This document shows, one piece after another, positions 45,166 to 53,417 of a stretch of 64,000 bases of DNA. The DNA is from Putridiphycobacter sp965230195 (GTDB taxonomy: Bacteria > Bacteroidota > Bacteroidia > Flavobacteriales_D > Crocinitomicaceae): the NCBI GenBank assembly GCA_965230195.1, contig OZ245997.1, positions 5,642,001 to 5,706,000 on the forward strand, written 5' to 3'. Position numbers and translations under genes: made by a program. The notes beneath the pieces are model-generated. The model made no database searches. It was not told the origin of the DNA and was given only the letters and a program-made list of their open reading frames with translations. Position 1 is the stretch's first letter. Each line of letters opens with the position of its first letter.

Positions 45166-45195
45166 ACCCATTTTAGGAAAATTCTCATTTTGAGA
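45166..45195 (-). promoter_or_regulatory. paired palindromes before the regulator operon
   Basis: TCTCA-TTT-TGAGA (45183-45195) and the weaker ACCCA-TTT-TAGGA (45166-45178), centres 17 bp apart, 47-76 bp upstream of the ATG at 45119. Same 5-3-5 layout as the sites at 33138 and 40779. A near -7 box TATTTTCG lies between them and the gene, so autoregulation through a housekeeping promoter is possible. Confidence 0.55.
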
Positions 45196-45329
45196 CAAAA
45201 AAACAAAACTAATTATTAATCAGACAAATGCAAAAACTCAAATTAGGAATAGCAGGCTACCGAATAATCTGCTGATTGGATTTTTAATCTTTGAAATTCA
45301 TACATAAAATCGCAAAATTGGTTATGACA

Positions 45330-45968
45330 TTAACTCTCCATTGCCAACATTAGTGTTTCTTCAATATTCTTAGCAGTTCGGTAACCATTAGAGATTAAGA
45401 TAAACCGGCTCCCCCTTTTTAATACAATTGAGGGAAATCCTTTAATTCCCATCTGTACCGCTAACTGGAAATCCGCTTTGGTTAATTGCCTGGCCTCTTC
45501 CGACTCAAAATGGCTTTGATAAGTTGAGGTATCTAAACCATAACTCTCAGCAATTTCAAGGTAAATATCAATTTTATTTAGATTCTTATTGTCCCTGTAG
45601 AAACTCGTTTGAACAGACTTAAAAAAATCAAATTCAATTTCAGGTTTCATCATTCTGGCTACAATTACAGCTCTGGAAGCAGGCTCAGTGTCATAAATAA
45701 AGGTGGGGTCCTCTAAAATTGAATACGAAAAGGATTGTCCGGTTCTTTGACCAATCTCAACCCAATGTTCTCTTAAAAAGTCGGCAATATCTATTGCTTT
45801 CTCAGTATTGTAAGGTCTCAACCCACCCATCACTATTTTAAAATCTAATTCGGGATGGTTCTCTTTTACACTAGTCAACTCATTTGCAAACCCATAGCAC
45901 CATGAGCACATTGTATCTCCAATGTAAATTAAAACATCTTTTTCTTCACTGAGCCAGGTAAAATTCAT
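45330..45968 (-). CDS. DsbA-family thioredoxin-fold protein (FrnE-like)
   Basis: 212 residues, no signal peptide, so cytoplasmic. The active-site motif is CSWC (Cys21, Cys24) after YIGDTM, there is a large helical insertion, and the cis-proline is in GFPSIVLKRG. It matches FrnE/DsbA-like disulfide oxidoreductases, some of which act on peroxide- or metal-stressed proteins. It stands alone. The 204-bp gap to the regulator gene contains only the palindromes noted at 45166-45195. Confidence 0.85.
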   Translation of the reverse strand: MNFTWLSEEKDVLIYIGDTMCSWCYGFANELTSVKENHPELDFKIVMGGLRPYNTEKAIDIADFLREHWVEIGQRTGQSFSYSILEDPTFIYDTEPASRAVIVARMMKPEIEFDFFKSVQTSFYRDNKNLNKIDIYLEIAESYGLDTSTYQSHFESEEARQLTKADFQLAVQMGIKGFPSIVLKRGSRFILISNGYRTAKNIEETLMLAMES

Positions 45969-46059
45969 ATGATAAAGTTAGCCGAATTATCAATTAAATT
46001 GAATAATGATTTAAAATTTCGACGAATATTAATTTAACCCCTTCAAATTTTAAGTTTTC

Positions 46060-46089
46060 TTTGTTCCACCATGTTTTGTTGTAGTTTTG
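46060..46089 (+). promoter_or_regulatory. Bacteroidota-type promoter of the LytS/LytTR pair
   Basis: TTTG (46060-46063), 18 nt, then perfect TAGTTTTG (46082-46089), a consensus -33/-7 arrangement. The predicted transcription start is close to 46098, leaving a very short leader before 46103 or favouring the ATG at 46112. Confidence 0.55.
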
Positions 46090-46102
46090 CTAGAACAGTT
46101 CA

Positions 46103-47047
46103 ATGGAATCCATGACTTCAATATACTCTTTTTACACCTCAACTTTTTTTGGCAGGATGTCAAACTATGTTCATTCTGGTTTGAAGAAAGTGAGTCATAT
46201 TCGAAGTCACAATATACCTGACAAATCAGCTCTTTCTCATTTTTTGAGATTAAACCATACAGCAAATAAAACTTACCAAAACAGTCTGATTTTATGCCTG
46301 ATTTCGATTCCATTTACCATTCAATGGGGATGGCTGTTTTTTATCCTGACAAGTATTGGAATAGTTGTATTATACCTGTTAATTAAAAAAAGTTTTACTT
46401 TAAAAATCAGAGAAAAAGAACAGCAAATTGAACAATTAAATCTTGAAAGAAAATTATTGATCTCACAATCTAATCCTCACTTTACTTTTAATACAATTAA
46501 TTCAATTCAGTACTATATCCTTGAAAACGATAAAGCAGGTGCTCTTAAGTATTTATCAGACTTTGCGATATTTATCAGAAAAAGCCTGAATTATAGCACT
46601 TTGAAATCTATCCCCATCAAAGACGAAATTGATTTTTTAAATCTTTATTTATCACTGGAAAACCGAAGGTTTGACCTCAGTTTTAAAATCGAATATCAAA
46701 TTCCGAAAAATATTGCCAATACAGAATCAGTTCCGGCATTAATGTTGCGACCATTAATCGAAAATGTTTTACTTCAAGCCAAACATGAACGACAAAACGA
46801 AAATAAAATTCTTATCAGCATTAACAAAAACCAAAACAGTCTTTTTATTAAAGTAACTGATTTTGAAAAACGTTATCCTTCTACTGATTTCATAAAACAT
46901 AATAAGGACAATTGTTTAAAAATTTTGAGAAATAGAGTTAAATTACTGAATGGTGAGTATTATAGTGAGAGTGACCTGAGTATTACATCCCTTGAAAATC
47001 AAGGAGAGCAAACCGTTACAATAAAACTGAAAGAATGGAAACCATAA
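46103..47047 (+). CDS. LytS-type sensor histidine kinase with degenerate ATP site
   Basis: 314 residues (ATG at 46103 or 46112). Two membrane helices (about 61-95) with almost no periplasmic loop, a short coiled coil, then a His_kinase domain with SNPHFTFNTINS (His126). The ATP-binding part has PLIENVLLQAKHER as N-box, but where the G1 box should read DNGxG it has TDFEKRY, and the G2 glycines are not evident. Phosphoryl transfer is therefore doubtful. It overlaps the response-regulator gene by 13 bp. Confidence 0.85.
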   Translation: MESMTSIYSFYTSTFFGRMSNYVHSGLKKVSHIRSHNIPDKSALSHFLRLNHTANKTYQNSLILCLISIPFTIQWGWLFFILTSIGIVVLYLLIKKSFTLKIREKEQQIEQLNLERKLLISQSNPHFTFNTINSIQYYILENDKAGALKYLSDFAIFIRKSLNYSTLKSIPIKDEIDFLNLYLSLENRRFDLSFKIEYQIPKNIANTESVPALMLRPLIENVLLQAKHERQNENKILISINKNQNSLFIKVTDFEKRYPSTDFIKHNKDNCLKILRNRVKLLNGEYYSESDLSITSLENQGEQTVTIKLKEWKP

Positions 47048-47724
47048 TTATAGATGATGAATTAAAATCAATATTGGTATTGGAATTCCATTTACAACAT
47101 CACTTTGATGATTTCAAAATCACGGGTAAATATACAAGTGCCGTTGAAGGTCTGGAAGCCATACTAAAAACCAACCCCCAGGTTCTTTTTCTTGACATTA
47201 ATATGCCGGAAATGTCAGGAATTGATCTGTTAAAAAAAATCCAACATCTGGATGTAAGAGTGATTTTTCTGACCGCTCATGCAGAGTACGCCATTAATGC
47301 TATTAAACTGGATGCTTTTGATTATCTGTTAAAGCCTATCGACATTGATGAATTGGTACGTGTAAGATCAAAAATTAAAGATTCCTTATCGACCGGAGAA
47401 AGAGAAGGTATTGCTGAAAAAATTAAATTCAGAATTAATAATACCCTTCATATTTACGAGCCAAACGATATTATTTATGCAGAATCTGAAGGAAATTATA
47501 CAACAATCTATTCATTGAGTAAAAAGCCGCTGGTCATTACCAAAAACCTGAAAAAAATTAGGGAAGAATACTTAAAACAACCACATTTTTTTAAATCGCA
47601 TCAATCCTTTCTCATTAACCTTAATCATATCTCTTATTATTCGAATTATGAAATCACTTTGATCAATGAAGTTAAGGTACCTTTATCAAGACGGCGTTAT
47701 AAGCACTTTATGGATAAAGTTTAA
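47035..47724 (+). CDS. LytTR-family response regulator
   Basis: 229 residues. Receiver domain (1-118) with DDE, phospho-Asp in VLFLDINMPEMSGIDLL, and a C-terminal LytTR DNA-binding domain (about 130-229) with IIYAESEGNYTTIYS and the FFKSHQSFLINLNHI segment. It is the output partner of the overlapping LytS-type gene. Its targets are not evident; the convergent pxp operon ends 4 bp away. Confidence 0.93.
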   Translation: METIIIDDELKSILVLEFHLQHHFDDFKITGKYTSAVEGLEAILKTNPQVLFLDINMPEMSGIDLLKKIQHLDVRVIFLTAHAEYAINAIKLDAFDYLLKPIDIDELVRVRSKIKDSLSTGEREGIAEKIKFRINNTLHIYEPNDIIYAESEGNYTTIYSLSKKPLVITKNLKKIREEYLKQPHFFKSHQSFLINLNHISYYSNYEITLINEVKVPLSRRRYKHFMDKV

Positions 47725-47728
47725 CCAG

Positions 47729-48580
47729 TTAATCCTGTACCGGAACAAAACGGATTTCTGAACCAAATTGCTTTTGAGCAAGGAGGTTTTGTGCTTGCCT
47801 TGTGAGCTGAAATATCCTGGCATAACCTCCTGTTGTTTGCGCATCCCGGCCCAAAATAATCAACTGACCTGAGGGAGTTAGTTGAACAGTACCAGGCAAA
47901 ACCGGAGCAGTAATAATCTCTTCAGCAGCAAGATCGGGATGAGGTTCAAGCCGATAACCCATCCGATTTGATTCTCCCGAAATAACATATGAACAGCTAA
48001 ACAGTTTATCTTGCACTTCAGGACTCAACATATTGAACTCCGGACCTTTTTCAACCCAAACTCTATCTGAATTGTAATTAAGTGGCTTATACTTCACTCT
48101 CGCATTAACCATTGAGATTTGACCTGACTTTACATTAAAATAAAGTTTGTCTCCCTTACCTATTTTATGAAGAGTTGTAATATTCTGATAATAACTGGCA
48201 CTGCCTAAAACTATTTGAGAAGCAAACCCTCCCCTAATAGCCAAGTAGGCTCTCATCCCCTGTTTTAAATGACCAAAACGCAATACCTCACCTTTTGCCA
48301 CATTAACCACCTCTCCCATTTTAATTGGTTTAAGGTCAATTTTTGGAGAAAACTCAGCACCCGTAATAACAATTTTTCCGGCATGATTAAATTTGAGTAC
48401 CGGTCCTTTTAAAGTAATTTCAACAACGGCACAATTAGTATCGTTTCCCAAAATCTGATTGGCCAGAGTAGCAGAATATTGATCAGCTGATCCGGACAAT
48501 GGCACACCATACTTTCGATAACCAAACCGTCCCGGATCCTGAATTGTAGTGTATAAACCACCTGATAATACCTCAATCAT
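47729..48580 (-). CDS. pxpC: 5-oxoprolinase subunit C (KipA/carboxyltransferase-like)
   Basis: 283 residues with the family start GLYTTIQDPGRFGYRKYGVPLSGSAD and a central LRFGHLKQGMRAYLAIRGGF. With PxpA and PxpB it performs ATP-dependent opening of 5-oxoproline (pyroglutamate) to glutamate. Last gene of the operon, overlapping pxpB by 8 bp. Confidence 0.93.
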   Translation of the reverse strand: MIEVLSGGLYTTIQDPGRFGYRKYGVPLSGSADQYSATLANQILGNDTNCAVVEITLKGPVLKFNHAGKIVITGAEFSPKIDLKPIKMGEVVNVAKGEVLRFGHLKQGMRAYLAIRGGFASQIVLGSASYYQNITTLHKIGKGDKLYFNVKSGQISMVNARVKYKPLNYNSDRVWVEKGPEFNMLSPEVQDKLFSCSYVISGESNRMGYRLEPHPDLAAEEIITAPVLPGTVQLTPSGQLIILGRDAQTTGGYARIFQLTRQAQNLLAQKQFGSEIRFVPVQD

Positions 48581-49298
48581 TAATCACCTCCTTTCTTAAT
48601 TCATGCCTTCCACTCTCCATCTGTTTTTTGATTTCATGGTAAACCCCATAATCAATTGCGTAGAACTGTATCATATCACCAGGCAAAAAAACAGAAGGCG
48701 GATCACTACCCACATCAAATAAATCAACAGGTGTTTGTCCAATAATATGCCATCCTCCCGGACTTTCCTGTGGATAAATTCCGGTTTGCTGTCCTCCAAT
48801 AGCGACTGCTCCTTTAGGAACCTTTACTCTTGGAATTTTCCTTCTTGGTGTATGTAATTGCTCATCAAGATGCCCCAGATACAAAAATCCTGGTAAAAAC
48901 CCCATTGAATAAATTTTATACGGGACCTTTTGGTGAATTTGACTTACCATATCGATCTCCAATCCTCTTTCTTTTGCTAATATATCGAGGTCAATTCCTA
49001 ACCTTTGATCGTAACATACAGGAATGAAATATTTAGTTCTTTTCCTCTCTGAAAGGAAGTCAGAAGTTGTTCTGATTTCACCTATCTTTTCAATAAAAGT
49101 TTGCCGGTCAGTCTGCTGTTTTAAATCTATCAATAATGACTGATAAGTTGGCACAGTTTCTACCACCAAATCCAAAAAATGTGTTGAAATATATTGCTCA
49201 TAAAAAAGCACATTATCATGAATTTCATCACTGATAGTTTTATCCCATGTCAGTAGTACCGCATTTGAACCATATTTGGTTACTTTGGGCTTACGCAT
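48573..49298 (-). CDS. pxpB: 5-oxoprolinase subunit B (KipI-like)
   Basis: 241 residues, cyclophilin-like KipI domain with YSMGFLPGFLYLGHL, PRRKIPRVKVPKGAVAIGGQQ and GIYPQESPGGWHIIGQTP. It partners PxpC, possibly channelling a phosphorylated intermediate. It overlaps pxpA and pxpC by 8 bp each, a sign of stoichiometric synthesis. Confidence 0.93.
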   Translation of the reverse strand: MRKPKVTKYGSNAVLLTWDKTISDEIHDNVLFYEQYISTHFLDLVVETVPTYQSLLIDLKQQTDRQTFIEKIGEIRTTSDFLSERKRTKYFIPVCYDQRLGIDLDILAKERGLEIDMVSQIHQKVPYKIYSMGFLPGFLYLGHLDEQLHTPRRKIPRVKVPKGAVAIGGQQTGIYPQESPGGWHIIGQTPVDLFDVGSDPPSVFLPGDMIQFYAIDYGVYHEIKKQMESGRHELRKEVIND

Positions 49299-50025
49299 GA
49301 TTTGAAATCGGGATTTTTAGTGCTTTCAATTTCTGATGAATATAAACTAATATTTCTGTAGCTCCGGGCGTATCACCATGAATACAAAATGTTTCAGCCT
49401 CAATTGATACGACAGGCCCCTGAACTGTGGTTACACTCCGATTCTTAATCATTTGTGAAAATTGCGTCCAAACCTGTTCTTTATCGGTAATCAATGCCCC
49501 GGAACCGGACCGGGGAACCAGACTTAAGTCATTATTATATTTTCTGTCAATAAATGCTTCGTTGACCACTTTAAAATGAGGTTGAATTATTGTTGACAAA
49601 ACTGATCCGTAAGGTGCGTAGACTTTAAAATTCAATTTGGTTTCAATCAATGCTTCATTTACCAGCTCTGCAGTTTTTTTATCGGTGGCCGCCAGATTAT
49701 ACAAAGCACCATGTAACTTGACGTGATGTATTTGAATTTGTTCCTTCTCGCAAATCCTGTTCAACTGTAGTATCTGCTCAGTAACAGATTTTTTTAATGC
49801 TTCAGTATCGATTGTAAGGATTTTTCTGCCAAAATTTTCCCTGTCAGGAAATGAAGGGTGTGCTCCTATTTTAACTTTGTGTTTTTGAGCCAACCGAACA
49901 GCAGTAATCATTGAATCAATATCTCCAAAATGTCCTCCGCAAGCAATATTGCAAGAGCTTAGTAATGGCATTAATTCATCATCTTTTCCATAACCTTCTC
50001 CTAAATCGCAGTTAATATCTATCAT
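49291..50025 (-). CDS. pxpA: 5-oxoprolinase subunit A (LamB/YcsF family)
   Basis: 244 residues from the ATG at 50025 (MIDINCDLGEG, the normal family start); an ATG at 50040 would add five residues and overlap the transporter gene. Motifs are NIACGGHFGD, GAHPSFPDRENFGR, VKLHGALYN and CIHGDTPGA. It is part of the PxpABC complex that removes 5-oxoproline, a spontaneous glutamine/glutamate damage product. Confidence 0.93.
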   Translation of the reverse strand: MIDINCDLGEGYGKDDELMPLLSSCNIACGGHFGDIDSMITAVRLAQKHKVKIGAHPSFPDRENFGRKILTIDTEALKKSVTEQILQLNRICEKEQIQIHHVKLHGALYNLAATDKKTAELVNEALIETKLNFKVYAPYGSVLSTIIQPHFKVVNEAFIDRKYNNDLSLVPRSGSGALITDKEQVWTQFSQMIKNRSVTTVQGPVVSIEAETFCIHGDTPGATEILVYIHQKLKALKIPISNHA

Positions 50026-50030
50026 TGGAC

Positions 50031-51260
50031 TCATATCCATTCAAATACTTTTATAAAAGTTTTAATACATAATATTAGGGTAATTAAAACAATTATTCCA
50101 CCCAATACATTTTGAAACTTTGAATTGATGTGGTTTCCCATAACCGTTTTTCGGTTAACAATCCAAAGTAAAAATAATGCAATGACTGGTAATAATAAAC
50201 CGTTAGAAATTTGTGCAAACTGTATAACCTGTATAGCACTAAACCCTGTTGAAGCCACTAATATACCCACCAACAATACTATTATCCACACTAACCTGAA
50301 CCGAAAAGATTTCAACCCGCCAGCCCATCCAAAACACCCTTTTGCCACATATGCTGCCGCCATTGGGGCCGTAATTGCAGATGTAATACCTGCCGCAAAC
50401 AAACCTATGCCTAAAAAATACCTGGAAAAACTACCAAACAACGGTTCTAAACCTTTTGCCAAATCAGCGGCATTTTTAATTTCTCCTGATTGAATGGCAG
50501 CAGCACTTATTACAATAGCCATTGATACAATTCCGCCTAAAATTATTGAGATGAATGTATCCCTTTTTGCAAGTTTAATGTCTTCACTACTTTTCCATTT
50601 CTCTTTAACCAAAGCAGCATGTAAAAATAAATTATAGGGCACCACTGTAGTTCCAATCAGGCCTATTATGGTAAAAATACTTCCCTCTGGTTGTCTGGGA
50701 ATAAACATCCCTTTAATGACTTCAATAAGATTGGGTTGGGTTAAAGCCGCTGTTACCAGAAATGATACACTCATTATAATAACCAGACTTACCAGTACTT
50801 TTTCTAATACTTTATAGTTACCTATGTAAAGAATTGTAAAGGCAATAGCCCCCAGAATTAATACTAAATAATTAATTGAAAGTGTACCCACTTTAAAAGA
50901 AGATTGAGGAAAAATTGTTTCAAGCCCCAGTACACCTCCACTAATATTTCCAGCCTCGTATGCACTATTTCCTATGAGGATTGCAGAAACGATTAATCCC
51001 AAAGCCAACCAACGAACCCAAGGCCGTTTTAGTTCTACCTTAACTGCTTCTGCCAAACCCTGACCATAAACCAGCCCCAACCGCGCCGACATTTCCTGTA
51101 ATACAATAGTGGCCAGGATAGAAAGCCCAAGGGCCCACAATAATGTAAAACCATAATTTGCACCTGAAATACTACATACAGTAACTGTTCCGGGGCCAAT
51201 AAACGCTGCTGCAACCAAAGTTCCGGGGCCGATATTTTTTAATAATCTGATCTTTCGCAC
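50031..51260 (-). CDS. Nramp-fold transporter lacking canonical metal-binding residues
   Basis: 409 residues, 11 membrane helices. The first helix keeps GPGTLVAAAFIG, but the metal-site motif DPGN reads GPGT (Gly22, Thr25). In TM6 the MPH motif reads VPY (Val207, Tyr209), while NLFLH is conserved. Asp, Asn and Met that bind Mn/Fe in Nramp proteins are thus absent. It is the first gene of the pxp operon, 5 bp before pxpA. Annotation pipelines call it a divalent-metal transporter, but an organic substrate such as 5-oxoproline fits the operon better; that is inference. Confidence 0.85.
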   Translation of the reverse strand: MRKIRLLKNIGPGTLVAAAFIGPGTVTVCSISGANYGFTLLWALGLSILATIVLQEMSARLGLVYGQGLAEAVKVELKRPWVRWLALGLIVSAILIGNSAYEAGNISGGVLGLETIFPQSSFKVGTLSINYLVLILGAIAFTILYIGNYKVLEKVLVSLVIIMSVSFLVTAALTQPNLIEVIKGMFIPRQPEGSIFTIIGLIGTTVVPYNLFLHAALVKEKWKSSEDIKLAKRDTFISIILGGIVSMAIVISAAAIQSGEIKNAADLAKGLEPLFGSFSRYFLGIGLFAAGITSAITAPMAAAYVAKGCFGWAGGLKSFRFRLVWIIVLLVGILVASTGFSAIQVIQFAQISNGLLLPVIALFLLWIVNRKTVMGNHINSKFQNVLGGIIVLITLILCIKTFIKVFEWI

Positions 51261-51287
51261 CAGGCACTAAAATAGGGAATAATATTG

Positions 51288-51295
51288 TAATTTTG
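51288..51295 (+). promoter_or_regulatory. -7 box of phnA
   Basis: Perfect TAATTTTG 23 bp before the phnA ATG, within the 58-bp divergent gap to the pxp operon. Confidence 0.45.
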
Positions 51296-51318
51296 CGGCA
51301 TCAAAAAATAAGTGCTAA

Positions 51319-51897
51319 ATGAATATTGAACAGAAATTGCATAAAAGGAGCGCATCAGTATGTGAACTCTGCAAAAGTGATAAGAACGTAAGTATTTATG
51401 GTGTTCCGCCTCAGCCGGGAAACGATCCTGATAAATCAATATTGATTTGTTCAACTTGTCTTGATCAAATTGAGAATCCTGATAACATGGACCCTAATCA
51501 CTGGCGTTGTTTAAATGATGCCATGTGGAGTGAAGTACCTGCTGTACAGGTTATGGCATGGCGACTACTGAATAGATTACGTTCTGAAGGTTGGCCACAG
51601 GATTTATTAGACATGATGTATTTGGATGAAACCACTCAGTTATGGGCCGAAGCTACAGGAGAGCATAATGGAGACGAAGATAAAATCATTCACAAAGATG
51701 CAAATGGCGCTATTTTGGAAAATGGCGATTCAGTGGTTTTAATCAAAGATCTCAACGTAAAAGGAGGTGGATTCACGGCCAAACGAGGCACAGCAGTCAG
51801 AAGAATTTCTTTAGTTTGGGATAATCCGGAACAAATTGAAGGGAAGGTTGAAGGACAACAGATCGTTATTTTAACCCAATATGTAAAAAAAATGTAA
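51319..51897 (+). CDS. PhnA domain protein
   Basis: 192 residues. An N-terminal zinc-ribbon-like part (CELC, CSTC, residues about 16-45), a middle helical region, and a C-terminal PhnA/YjdM beta-barrel with DANGAILENGDSVVLIKDLNVKGG and QQIVILTQYVKK. Despite the name, these proteins are not needed for phosphonate breakdown. Their function is unclear. Single gene divergent from the pxp operon. Confidence 0.88.
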   Translation: MNIEQKLHKRSASVCELCKSDKNVSIYGVPPQPGNDPDKSILICSTCLDQIENPDNMDPNHWRCLNDAMWSEVPAVQVMAWRLLNRLRSEGWPQDLLDMMYLDETTQLWAEATGEHNGDEDKIIHKDANGAILENGDSVVLIKDLNVKGGGFTAKRGTAVRRISLVWDNPEQIEGKVEGQQIVILTQYVKKM

Positions 51898-51957
51898 ACG
51901 TGACGTCTGCAATAGGATATAACAGACGCCACTACAGGCTCACCAATTTACAAAACA

Positions 51958-52392
51958 TCAATTGAGCCAGTTGTTTCGTTTACTGAATTTTGCCAGCCAA
52001 ACCTGAAAAAATGCTATTCCAGGAATAATAACCGGCCATATCCACTCAGCACCACTCAGACGTCCAATAATATTCATTTCAGTCCACCATGTATACTGTT
52101 GAATTAACATCCCAATGGCCGCAATAACAAGGATAATAAATGCAATTTTTTTTCTCATCAATAATAATGCACAACCCAGAACACTAAATACACCTGACAG
52201 GGTATAACCAAGCTTTGCCAAATTAGAACGCGACAGTATCATATCAACGTTTTCTGTTCCCAATTTTTCAATTAATGTAGCTTCATCAGAAAACGATTCA
52301 AAGAGAAACGTTCCGGTGGCCGTAAATGCCCAAAATAAAAGGGTGACAGTAACTATCCAAAACCAAATTTTAGGTTTACTTTTCCTTTCCAT
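51958..52392 (-). CDS. four-helix membrane protein, function unknown
   Basis: 144 residues with four membrane helices (about 9-31, 55-75, 80-97 and 110-132) and a polar periplasmic segment after helix 1. No family motif recognised. It lies 63 bp downstream of an AraC-type regulator gene on the same strand and may be cotranscribed with it. A weak CGTCTG/CAGACG hairpin (51904-51928) lies in the convergent gap to phnA. Confidence 0.6.
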   Translation of the reverse strand: MERKSKPKIWFWIVTVTLLFWAFTATGTFLFESFSDEATLIEKLGTENVDMILSRSNLAKLGYTLSGVFSVLGCALLLMRKKIAFIILVIAAIGMLIQQYTWWTEMNIIGRLSGAEWIWPVIIPGIAFFQVWLAKFSKRNNWLN

Positions 52393-52455
52393 ACTGAATT
52401 AGTTTGGAACAAATGTATTGACAGATCCAGTCAATTATTTCACTGAAAAGTTCAG

Positions 52456-53310
52456 TTATTTGTTTAAAAAGTCCAGTCTGTATTGAGTGGGCGTTTTTCC
52501 GAACTTTGTTTTAAATACTTTCGACAAATTGGACAGACTTTGAAAGCCACAATCATAGGCAATATGTCCAATTGGGTAGTCGGAAACTTCCAGCAAGTCG
52601 ATCACTTTATTTAATCGTCTGTCGACAATGTACTTTTTTGGTGTATCATTATAAATTTTCCTGAACTCTCGTTTAAATGTAGACAAACTATGACCTGTTA
52701 AGCCTGCTAATTCAGTTAGACTCAGGCCCGAACAAATATGATTTTCAATGACTTCCTTAAAACTAAATACCCGCTTTACAAATAAACTTTCCATGATATT
52801 CAAAATCATAGGTGCATCTTCAGCCTTTAACAACAGTAAGATAATCTCCTTCAATTTTAAAACAAGTAAATCTTCAGATAATACATGTTTGGTTTCAAAA
52901 AAATCTTTAATCCCGGAAAAATAACTTTGAATGAGGTGAGATGCCCCTATTTTAACAGAACTACACTTTGCCGGTTCATTGGCTTTTTTTAAAAAATCTG
53001 TAAACGAATCTTCATAAATTTTTGCTAAAACTTCTTTATGAAAGTGAACAGTAATGGCACTGAAAACCTCAGTTTCATCATTTACCTGCATTTTTGAAAC
53101 GTAATTCCCACATTTTGATAACATGGCCTGCCCGTCAATAATTGTCAGGCTTTCATTCTCAGTGAAAACTTCATTTGTACCATGCTCAATATAGGAAATG
53201 CAAGCTTCCGATTCGGGCATAGGTGCTATACTTTGAACAGTTTGACCAAACCTGACATAGCTAAAAAGGCGCTTCCCAAACAAATCTATTTCATCATATT
53301 TAACCGACAT
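52456..53310 (-). CDS. AraC-family transcriptional regulator
   Basis: 284 residues. The N-terminal 170 residues are an uncharacterised sensing domain of the kind seen in Bacteroidota AraC proteins. The C-terminal 95 residues contain two helix-turn-helix motifs (LSLTELAGLTGHSLSTFKREF and YPIGHIAYDCGFQSLSNLSKVFK) ending in FGKTPTQYR. It lies downstream of crtI on the same strand with a 107-bp gap that contains an inverted repeat. Control of the crt operon is possible but not shown. Confidence 0.9.
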   Translation of the reverse strand: MSVKYDEIDLFGKRLFSYVRFGQTVQSIAPMPESEACISYIEHGTNEVFTENESLTIIDGQAMLSKCGNYVSKMQVNDETEVFSAITVHFHKEVLAKIYEDSFTDFLKKANEPAKCSSVKIGASHLIQSYFSGIKDFFETKHVLSEDLLVLKLKEIILLLLKAEDAPMILNIMESLFVKRVFSFKEVIENHICSGLSLTELAGLTGHSLSTFKREFRKIYNDTPKKYIVDRRLNKVIDLLEVSDYPIGHIAYDCGFQSLSNLSKVFKTKFGKTPTQYRLDFLNK

Positions 53311-53351
53311 TCCTGAACATGATCAATGCTGGCAATATATAAAGATTATTG

Positions 53352-53377
53352 TTTTCCATTAGAGAAATAATGGAAAA
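53352..53377 (-). repeat. inverted repeat upstream of the AraC-type gene
   Basis: TTTTCCATT and AATGGAAAA arms (9 bp, perfect) around 8 nt, 42-67 bp upstream of the regulator start. No T-run follows on the minus strand, so an operator is more likely than a terminator. Confidence 0.45.
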
Positions 53378-53417
53378 TGGTCAATATTTTTCGCCCGTTA
53401 AACTGTGGTAATTGCTC

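Noticed and set aside
45985..46010. Crp/Fnr site before the DsbA-family gene (ATGAT-TTAA-AATTT)
   Set aside because: Only one half-site matches and no -7 box lies at 33 or 55 bp.
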